A stretch of 64,000 nt of DNA from Trichobilharzia regenti (Eukaryota > Platyhelminthes > Trematoda > Strigeidida > Schistosomatidae), in NCBI GenBank assembly GCA_944472135.2, contig OX235265.1, positions 45,791,459-45,855,458 on the forward strand, given 5' to 3'. A program made the translations under genes and the position numbers. The notes under the pieces were generated by a model that was given only the letters and a program-made list of their open reading frames with translations, searched no databases and was not told the DNA's origin. The stretch's first letter is position 1, and every line of letters starts with the position of its first letter. Shown piece after piece: positions 55,705-64,000 of the stretch.

Positions 55705-55814
55705 TTGTAATTTTGATATGAATAAACGTGCAGATTTTAAGTCATCTTCTAAAACGCTGCCCAAATTTTCACCGGGTTTAAAGAACGACAAGTCTTGGCA
55801 TGAATTATTCAACA
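55705..55814 (-). CDS. Coiled-coil gene, exon 3
   Basis: Acceptor ttgattctaaag, entry phase 1 (split codon gives Val with exon 2), donor CAA|GTATGT, exit phase 0; 110 nt, visible residues 110-146. L-N-N-S-C-Q-D-L-S-F-F-K-P-G then a helical part (D-D-L-K-S-A-R-L-F-I-S-K-L-Q). Correct phase on both sides. Confidence 0.8.
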
Positions 55815-56084
55815 CTTTAGAATCAATAGTGCGTAGTGGGAAAAAAATACAGGGGAAAAAAACAACTGTCTGTTAAACAATTTTTTTAAAGGAAATTCAA
55901 TAAATACTTCATCTTAACACTGAAACAGCAAGGAAATAAGTAAAAAAAAAACATCCGGTTAATTGAACTAGTACGCACTGCTGTATCTCTGCTTTATGAC
56001 ACAGATAAATTGCAGGTGAAAGGAATATGTGATATTTTCCGTGAGGTTTCTTGCATTATCTAGTTTGGTATTATTATATGATTA

Positions 56085-56330
56085 TTTCCTTGGGTTCCAA
56101 ACAGAACATAAGCCATCAACGTCACATCTCGATTTCATCCAGTTCTCTTTCATCCTTTTTAGCTGGTTCCATAATTGCTCGCCATTGTTTACCTCCTCCA
56201 CACGGTCTCCACCATTTTATTCGCGAACTGACGCGCAACTCTTTATTTTCTATTTTTGGCTCTAATTTAGGACCTGGCACGTGATATCACTCAACGGCCC
56301 TATCCAGCAAATTTTTACCTTATCAATGTA
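56085..56330 (-). repeat. RTE-B 3' fragment, decayed
   Basis: Left end tttccttgggttccaa and gaacataag are the complement of the RTE-B tail; the rest matches the C-terminal region weakly. Confidence 0.6.
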
Positions 56331-56595
56331 TAAATCCTCACTAAAAGTACACTTACAATGATTATGAACATTCATTAGTTGGAACATGAGACAAACATGC
56401 CAGAATAAATGAATAAATGAGGCTAGAAAAGCTCCATGACAGTCACAGTATTATAATTTATGATGTTGGCGATTGATGGTCTGAAGTGTTTGGAAGGCGT
56501 TTCTTCGAAAATGCACGTAGGATAAGGTAGATGAAACGTTGGAAAATTAAGACGGTGTGATACCCTAAGTTAAATCTCATCAACTATTCTTTAAT
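56331..56595. other. Intronic stretch
   Basis: Nothing recognised. Confidence 0.4.
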
Positions 56596-56599
56596 TTTA

Positions 56600-57768
56600 T
56601 TTAAACGCAGAAAAAACTAGGTACAATATGGCACCAACAAAGATGCGCCACACAATAATAATAAAACAACATAGATCAAAAGTAAAAATATATGTAGAGA
56701 ACGGATTAAGAACTTCATATGGAAAGAAAACAGTCATGCTTAACAAGTTCAAACAGTATTCGTTAACTATCGTCACGAAGGGAAGAAAGAAGTAAATTGC
56801 AACACGTTCACAAGTGATTACGATTCTTGCTCATATCCAACAACGTTTTAAGCCATCGATTCGAGCTATCTCGCGGACCCAAACCAGGGAGTCGTGAGGC
56901 ACCAACCGATGCTAATCTAGCATAAAAATTCTTCACCCCACAATGCCACGTCATGCACTGACCACCTCTCCACCTTTCCACCCCGTCCCAGGGCCGGCTG
57001 AAGAACAGAGACCTGTACGGAAGCCTCTGGAATGACATTCACAGCACGTGTCCAAGCCACCGGAGCCGATGTTTCCAGATGACGACACTCCATAAACGGT
57101 GATCTCCACTGTGTTCAAACACACACCGCCGAACCTCAGAATTACTCACGCGATGATGCCATCCATCGAACGAAAGCAATCCTGCGGAGACAGAGATGAT
57201 CGAACACGCAGAGTCGCCCCACATCCTCGGCCCACTCAGAGATGCCAGGTTTCGCAGACGTAGAGAGACACACCCCACACTAAAGCATTGTATACCCGAC
57301 CTTCGACAACCAGGCTAACGTCGCGACGGCTCCAGAGGTGGCTCAAGTTGATGTATGACAACCTAGCCTTCATTATACGGTTGGAAATCTCATCCGTCAC
57401 CCCTCCCTTCACCAGCACTCACACAACTACCCACATACACAAACTTATCAACAACTTCAAGCGGTTCAGCCTCAAGAGTGAATGCAGGTACACACTCCTG
57501 CCAATCTTGTAACATTACTTTGCACTTACACGGCGCAAACCACATACCATACTTATAGACACTGATCGCCAACTGATTAAGTGCAATTTGGGCAGCCTGC
57601 ATGCTATCGCACAGTAAAACGACATCGTCTGCATACTCGAGGTCGAAAAGTCTATCTCCAGGTAGCAGATTTACACCACCTTCACGCACATCCTTCAGAC
57701 CTGACTCCAGAATGTCATCGATGGCAAAGTTAAAGAGAAATGGAGAGATTGGGCAACCATGTCTAACC
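56600..57768 (-). mobile_element. RTE-C retrotransposon, 3' half (copy 2)
   Basis: Same as 39430-40540 but with intact L-E-Y-A-D-D-V-V-L-L and about 80 bp more at the 5' side (G-C-P-I-S-P-F-L-F-N-F). The C-terminus is 76 codons open (57038-56808), including S-R-L-P-G-L-G-P-R-D. Both copies share frameshifts and the same 3' end, so they descend from the same or a very similar source. Confidence 0.85.
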
Positions 57769-57769
57769 T

Positions 57770-59040
57770 AGGATATGATGATGATGATGATGTAACAGAT
57801 ATCTAGTTGCAAAAAGTTTGAATAATACTGATATGAAGTATGCACATTTCGCAAAAGAATGGAAAAATAATCAAGATGAATGCACCTGTTGGATAATATT
57901 TAATCATGATAATTTGTCACAAATTACATTCCATAGCCTATTGCATAAGGCATCACTAAAAGCATTCTGATCGATAGCACAAGCTCACATACGCGCACAC
58001 AAGCACGCACGCGCTCATTTAAAATGCTGATTACACACACAGACATACACACGACAAATTGATGTCCGGAAAAATACACCATATGCACGAACATCAATAT
58101 ATGCAGGCAGGCAATCATAAAAATATTGTAACAATTACACAGAGAGAGAAGCAAAAAACACTACCAAAATTTAGACAGAATAAATTATGATGCTTTTACA
58201 TAACACTGGTGTGATCTTCGAGTAATAATAATAATATTAAAAACAATCATAACAAGTATAAAAAAGAAATCAAATACTTATCAATGTTTACGAAGAAAGT
58301 ATTTGATGTGGTTATATATTCACAAATCTCTGCGCCTAGAAATGATGACTAGCTTCCCTTGAGTGTGCATGTGTGTGTGTGTGTGTGTGTGTGTGCGTAA
58401 GCCTCTATGCACTAATAAACAGACATGAAGTAATACTTAAATGTAAATACAATATGAAAAGTATACCATGCGCAACACATCAGATTGAAACGAAACAAAG
58501 TTCAAGCAAACTCTTAACAATGAGAATAATACGAAAGACTAGAATAATGACGTGCAAAATTGTGCACGAAAAAAATGAGTCATATATTCGATTGCCTACG
58601 TCCCGGTAGACGGATATAAAGTGCAGTTCAAAAAAGTGTACTGTCTAGACCAATTAATCACAGCTCAAGTTTCGTCCTACTGATATTGCCAGCCAAAATC
58701 GAAATGATGTAAAAACACATTGGACAACTTTCTCTTTGATTCATTCATAATAAATGTCATTATTAATTAAATCAAGTTAATAATTTGTAAACTAATTCAC
58801 GATTTGGAATTTACATAGTTCGAGGTGAAATTTCACCACACTTCCCTTTCGATCAGATCACAATAAATGATCTACTTGATATACCACTCGACATCAACCA
58901 GTCTCATTACTTGTTGGTATTAAACTTCCCGTTGAGTATCAATAAGCTCTCGTAAACGACCATCTACGGTCGACGGTGGGTAGACTTCAGTCTTCCCACC
59001 AGAAATCCTTTCATGTAGCCACGCGTCTATAGCCTCCACC
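57770..59040. other. Intronic DNA with microsatellites
   Basis: (ATG)n at 57775-57790 next to the RTE-C end, (TG)n at 58367-58395. No supported frames. Confidence 0.55.
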
Positions 59041-59044
59041 AGGT

Positions 59045-59385
59045 AAGTCCTTTTCACAGATTTCATGCGGTGGGAGTGTTCCTCACAAAAAGGAATTGGT
59101 GAATCCGAACACCTGGCGCTTAAAACCTGACTGGGAGCTAGGAAACCCTGATTCCAACCCAATGTACACATAGGGTCAGGAATTCAAACGGATCGAATAA
59201 AGTATAAACGTGTTTTGGTTACCGATAACCACGGGGACGCGGCTCCACTGCCTTGTGAACTAGGCTTTAAGTTAAAAGCTAGTGGAATGATCCCTTAAAA
59301 CAACCACCTACTTCGGTCTGGGTGTCCGGGTAGTATCTTATTCCTCACACAAACTATGTGTGGTACATCTATTGGTGCGCATAAC
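59045..59385 (+). repeat. Rep-D, unclassified repeat
   Basis: Shares gcggtgggagtgttcctcac, ccctgattccaa and acctacttcggtctggg with the other two copies. It sits 65 bp from the donor of exon 2. Confidence 0.5.
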
Positions 59386-59450
59386 AGTAATAATGAATGT
59401 CAATAAAAGAAACTAATATTGCGGCTAATAATTCGTGTTGAGCGACATAC

Positions 59451-59676
59451 CAGATTCTTTATTTTGTAATCCATTTCCATTCAATAATGGACTTGCAGGT
59501 ATTTGTACATCACATTCTACTTCGTCAACGTTACAAACAGACTGATTGATAACATTTGACGTGTCACAAGGATGAGGTTTTTTCATTGAATACTGTAGTT
59601 TCAGTTGTGATAACATTTCACTTTGTTGTCTTGTATCCTTTTCAATCATTTCACGTTCACGTAATTGTTGAGCTAA
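59451..59676 (-). CDS. Coiled-coil gene, exon 2
   Basis: Acceptor ctttatttag before TTA-GCT-CAA, entry phase 0; donor AATCTG|GTATGT, exit phase 1; 226 nt, visible residues 35-109. Starts as coiled coil (L-A-Q-Q-L-R-E-R-E, S-E-M-L-S-Q-L-K-L-Q), then a Cys- and acid-containing linker (V-C-N-V-D-E-V-E-C-D-V) and a Pro/Asn/Gly part. Confidence 0.88.
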
Positions 59677-59684
59677 CTAAATAA

Positions 59685-62175
59685 AGGAAAAGAAGACAAG
59701 AGAAATGCATTAATTGAATGGATAAAATATAATGCGTGAATAATTAGCCAAATGAATATACGTATATCCAGTCTGTCTCCATTACCTCCTAAATATTTGT
59801 TATGTTACTTCCAACTACGTTTACAAATTCATATGTTCGCGCCGGAGCAAGTATACTGGAAGGACAAAGGGGCTGAGCATCCATTCGCTTTGCCTAACAC
59901 ATTTCAAAAAGCCCGCGACTTAAAGATCCTTAATTGGCACTTCTTGGTCGTCTACATAACACACTGTATTTACACGATAACATCAATGGCTTTTAATTTT
60001 ATTCCTATTCCGTATACTTTATAGACCGGATAAGATAGCATAACAATACAAGTATCTTACCCCACAATACTCAATCAAATCATTGAGAGATATACACAAT
60101 CAACTTTCGCATCAAAATAAACAATATTTATTAGCCTGGGCAAATATAAGACATTATGCACTCAGTGTTTCAAGAATTCAAGCGGACACTCAACATCTGT
60201 ATTATCATGAAAGCTTCATGGTGTATTAATGCTAAATAAATTGAGGTAATTCCTGTTACATATCCGCCATAAACATAATTTAGTCACAGTCTATATGCGA
60301 AAATTCAAAAATTTAATATATATATATATATATATCGTTACATAGGCAACAACATATTTATCAAATTATGTTGAATGGAATTCAACGCATGACTCAGTAG
60401 CCAACATGTCAGGTACTATGACCTTTGATTTTAAAGTTGATATCTTTTGTTTAACTGGTTACTTATTTGATTACAATTTTTGCAGTAATTCACATGATCA
60501 CCAGACTAATTGATAAATGGATCAATTTCAACTATTTCGGTAGTGATTCTGTCTCTACACAACATATAAGGATTTCAATTCACAACCTTCACACCAATGA
60601 TCAACTACTGCTCATTGAAAACTGTAAACCCCAAAAATGCATTTTATTATCAGTTGTACCCCCTTTGTTATTCTTACAGTGTATGGATTGCCTCGATGTA
60701 TTATCTGATATTACATTCATTTTTATCTTTTGTTCTACATAGTTGCTCTCCGCGATTTAGAGTTCTAGTATATCCATGCTTGTGCGTGCCCCTTCCACAC
60801 AACTGTACTCCACTATGATATCTAACACTGGAATTCTGACAATACATATTCCGCTTAAGCCTGTTATCCTAAAACCTGGAAAGTGTAGCTATTTACGTGT
60901 GCTGAGTTTTTAAAGATGTGTTTGTGTCATAAACAGTTCCAGAGATGACTTAGTACTTCTTGAATGAATTCTCGCTAACTGTCACGTGTGTTTTTAAGGT
61001 AGAAGGTTAAGTTAAAAGGTGGAAAAGAAGACAATAGAAGTGTTGCTTTTTCATCACCTCTGCTTAAACCAAACATGAATTCCGCCGCCTAATGGGTGGC
61101 CTCATCAACCACACGGTATGGATATGTATATTGTAGGGATAGCTGAGGACATGTATACGCAGGTTGAGTTTCTAGGTTCAGAGAATTATAGTTTAATTGA
61201 TTAGTGAGAACTAATTTGTTGGTAGACTGATAATACGGATCGTTTACTGTGTAAGCCACGAGCTATTTCTTACGCCACATTGCTTACGAAAAGATCACAT
61301 GGTCAAGTGACCACAACGTATACATGAAATGGTAATGGTAGTTTCACCTGGTAAGAATGGTAAGCTGCTCCGGTTGATCCTAATTACAGATGCTAAGATG
61401 CCACATGTCAGCGAGATAGATGATACGCCGACAAAAAAACCTTGACAGACACCAGGAAAATTGGGTGGGACACTTTTGTAAAGCAACTTTGCTTTGCAAC
61501 TTCGCAGTACTAGATGTTATCTGTCCTGTAGGATACCGTGTCATTGTCAGTTAACATAGGTCCACCTAACGAAAATTTGATTCAATAGGAACTGTAATGC
61601 ACTGAGACTACTCCAGTTCTTTTGAAAATCAAGAAGAATCTCTAGTAAGGAAACAGACTGGTTTATGTAAAAAGCTATGGAGCATTGAAAGCATTCCATC
61701 ATTGAAGAATAAGGTCACCATTGTCTGTCTTCTTAAGAGACCTACACAATGTATGTGACAACCATCAAAGTATCAATCTGTTACCACTTGCATCAAAATA
61801 ATAAAAGGTTGAAGCCCATCTTGATGTGATAAAAAAGTGCACTGGGGTAGATATACATTCAGATTCATGGACTGCTATTACGGTAGGCGAAGAACACTCT
61901 CAACCTTTTTGAAAATTTAATACCAACACAACCAAAATCTTACATTAGCATAATAAGCAAGATGACTAAATTTCGCAATTCTACTGACTGATTTATTTCC
62001 CTTGAAGTTAATCGTGCTTTGCAACATTACTGCCTATTCAATAGTCCCCTAAGAAAAAACTGTATGTTGCTTCATGTCATTTGACATTAAAACAGATATA
62101 ACGTTAACATCAGGTGATAATATTCGTAAATACACAACTGGAAGACTGTATAAAATGTGTTAATTGCATTCATTA
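59685..62175. other. Intronic DNA
   Basis: (TA)n at 60316-60335. Plus-strand frames at 59752-60024 and 60467-60742 are open but have no splice support or motif. Nothing else recognised. Confidence 0.5.
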
Positions 62176-62181
62176 GCTTAC

Positions 62182-62283
62182 CTGAGCTTCAACTTCACGT
62201 AATTTTGACTTAAGCTCTTCAATTTCACTACATTTAATACGTCGCTCTTTGAATTCTCTTATTTGACACAACTGTTGATCTAC
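62182..62283 (-). CDS. Coiled-coil gene, first visible exon
   Basis: Acceptor attaattttag before GTA-GAT-CAA and donor CAG|GTAAGC; 102 nt, phase 0 to 0, visible residues 1-34. Charged helix (R-E-F-K-E-R-R-I-K-C, E-E-L-K-S-K-L-R-E-V-E). An acceptor directly before it means the gene continues beyond the right edge; no further exon is seen between 62284 and 64000. Confidence 0.85.
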
Positions 62284-62289
62284 CTAAAA

Positions 62290-62750
62290 TTAATAAATTG
62301 ATAAATACAACAGTTTTAACCAAAAAATATACTTAGTACTCATAAGCAGTAAAGCAGACTCTCCCTAAGTAGTCTTTGACCTTCGACAAAATTTCCCATA
62401 AGTAATTTTCAGATATTAAGAATGAGAGAAATAAGCATGAGTGATCATTTAACCGGTATCTATTTGGGGTGTAAAAATTGCCTTTAGATCTATGGGACAC
62501 TGCTACTTAACCAGTTAGAAGAAGCAGTAACTAGCCCAGAAATAATAGTTCCGAGGTCTATAACCTTCGAATTCTCAACACATATACAAGGCAGAGACAT
62601 AAATAACACCACAGAATCAATATGGCTTAAAACCATTCACAATGACACGGATACATCCTCCCCTTCTTATTATCAAGATTATGAACACCTTAGTTACCCT
62701 TTATTCAATTATCAAATCTCAAGCATACAACTACTACCACCTCATGCAGA
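62290..62750. other. Intronic DNA
   Basis: Nothing recognised. Confidence 0.4.
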
Positions 62751-62754
62751 ATCC

Positions 62755-63060
62755 TATATTAACCCGTGAGATATGAGTTTGGACGTAGCATTGTATATGC
62801 AACTATTTAATGTCGATTCTAATGGGGGAAAAAGAAATTCAAAGGGACTATAATGAGACGAAATGTGGGGAGAATAGTAAATGGAAGGATTTAATGGATC
62901 TGGTAGATTACAAAGAATGAATACATCAGCCCCACTGAGAACGGTTTGGAGTCCTATGACCAACAGTATCAAAGCCAGTGGTTCTTAGAATCCCGATGAC
63001 CCCAACCAGGCAATCCCAATTGTCTTCAAAAAGAATGGATATTCTGACAATTTCATCAAT
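62755..63060 (-). repeat. RTE-A 3' tail, decayed
   Basis: Order of blocks (cccactgagaacggtttgg, ccgatgaccccaacc) as in 1735-1815. Confidence 0.6.
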
Positions 63061-63077
63061 TAGTGTTTAAACTCAAA

Positions 63078-63810
63078 TCACAACACCAACAAGAAACCAT
63101 CATCAAAGACTACAAGAAAATTCATCCCACCATATATAAGAAATATCTCTGAAATAACAGCTAGAATACTGAAACCGTTTGAAATAGATATAAAACACAA
63201 GCCAGTCAAATCACTTAATTCGATATTAAGCAAACCGAAAGATCCAACAGAAAAAGGAGATAAAATTAATACCATTCACAAAATAAATTGTATGAACTGT
63301 AACAGACATCACATCGGCCGAAGTGGGTATCTCTTTCGAATCAGAATCCAGGAACACAAACTAGCTGTGAGAAGACATGATACATATTCTTTCATATCAA
63401 TGCATGTAGATAATTATGGACGTTAATTTGATTTGGATAATGTCGAAATCTTAGATAGATGAAACACCAAAAGTGCCAGAGAATTCCTTGAGCGAATATA
63501 CGATTAACAAACATGTTAATATGGATGAAATCTACCAACTAATTAAAAGTAAATTATGTGACGAGAAAGTTCAAAATCTAAGTCAATCAAAAGTGATCAA
63601 TACAGATGTAAATCGACTACCAGTCACGAAGATAGTTGCCAGGAGACACAATTCTATCATTCATGGAGCATTTAAATCAGTTGATTTTATGCTAAAACTT
63701 GCGCTGAAGATATTGTCCAGAAGGACGACGAAAGCTCCACAATTAAACCAAGCAGCTCAGAGAACACAACTAATCGCAAGTCTACACCTCCCTTTACACG
63801 AATGAAAACA
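63078..63810 (+). mobile_element. Penelope-like element, C-terminal fragment
   Basis: Plus strand: I-P-P-Y-I-R-N-I-S-E, A-R-I-L-K-P-F, H-K-P-V-K-S-L, then I-H-K-I-N-C-M-N-C with H-H-I-G-R-S-G (a GIY-YIG domain with the YVGQ-type motif changed) and I-Q-E-H-K. Stops at 63424 and beyond. It has the same order as the PLE at 53165-54020 but is diverged from it. Confidence 0.75.
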
Positions 63811-63839
63811 ACTGTCAGAGACTTTATGGATTGATGCTA

Positions 63840-63965
63840 AGTTCAAATCTGACCACCCCAAATGTTTTTTCAAACCTAATCTTATATCAGTTAACCTTGC
63901 TCTTCGAGGAAGGCGGCGAATCGATATGTAACACACGTCCTAGCCATATTTACATGTTGCACAGC
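63840..63965 (-). repeat. RTE-A fragment
   Basis: Shares cgaggaaggcg and gtaacacacgtcct with 1950-1995; continues toward the window edge. Confidence 0.55.
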
Positions 63966-64000
63966 TGTATTTATATTCACTAAAACAGTGCCTCGGTGGT

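Noticed and set aside
59752..60024. 90-codon plus-strand frame
   Set aside because: No supporting signal; intronic.

Overview
The window looks like genomic DNA of a schistosome-type trematode (blood fluke). It is AT-rich, has one gene with small exons and very long introns, and is crowded with RTE-clade non-LTR retrotransposons (the SR2/Perere-3 type known from Schistosoma), Penelope-like elements with GIY-YIG domains, and tRNA-headed SINEs carrying hammerhead ribozyme folds like the Schistosoma Sm-alpha family. The family knowledge is from memory; the species cannot be fixed from the sequence alone.

One host gene dominates. It runs on the minus strand from beyond the right edge (first visible exon 62283-62182) to at least 11083. 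Thirteen exons can be placed by acceptor and donor sites. Their phases agree throughout (0-0, 0-1, 1-0, 0-0, 0-0, 0-0, 0-0, 0-0, 0-1, 1-1, 1-0, 0-0, 0-0), giving an uninterrupted 1046-codon reading frame. The first part is alpha-helical coiled coil; the rest is low-complexity Ser/Asn/His-rich, with a poly-Glu exon and a poly-Pro stretch. I do not recognise the family. The N-terminus lies outside the window, and the C-terminus is either a read-through stop at 11059 or lies in an unseen exon. The introns range from 1.6 to 10.9 kb and hold nearly all the repeats.

Repeats, with local names used below. RTE-A: one almost complete copy (45113-48912, endonuclease plus reverse transcriptase, 1079 codons, late premature stop) and many 3' fragments. 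RTE-B: 3' fragments ending in a tail like 'gaagccctatgttccac'. RTE-C: two nearly identical minus-strand fragments (39430-40540 and 56600-57768). PLE: coding fragments at 28450-29620, 53165-54020 and 63078-63810, and a 101-bp-arm palindrome at 23947-24164. R-SINE: a tRNA-headed SINE ending in the RTE-B tail. HH-SINE: a tRNA-headed SINE with a hammerhead fold, most often present as a head-to-head inverted pair. Rep-D: an unclassified repeat of about 400 bp, three copies.

The most notable observation is that the inverted pairs of HH-SINE are flanked as whole units by target-site duplications of 10-17 bp at six loci, with a seventh (different-looking) duplication around a PLE palindrome. The palindromic pair therefore appears to move as one element. 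At least one copy (2984-3035, minus strand) keeps the hammerhead core CUGAAGA...GAA.
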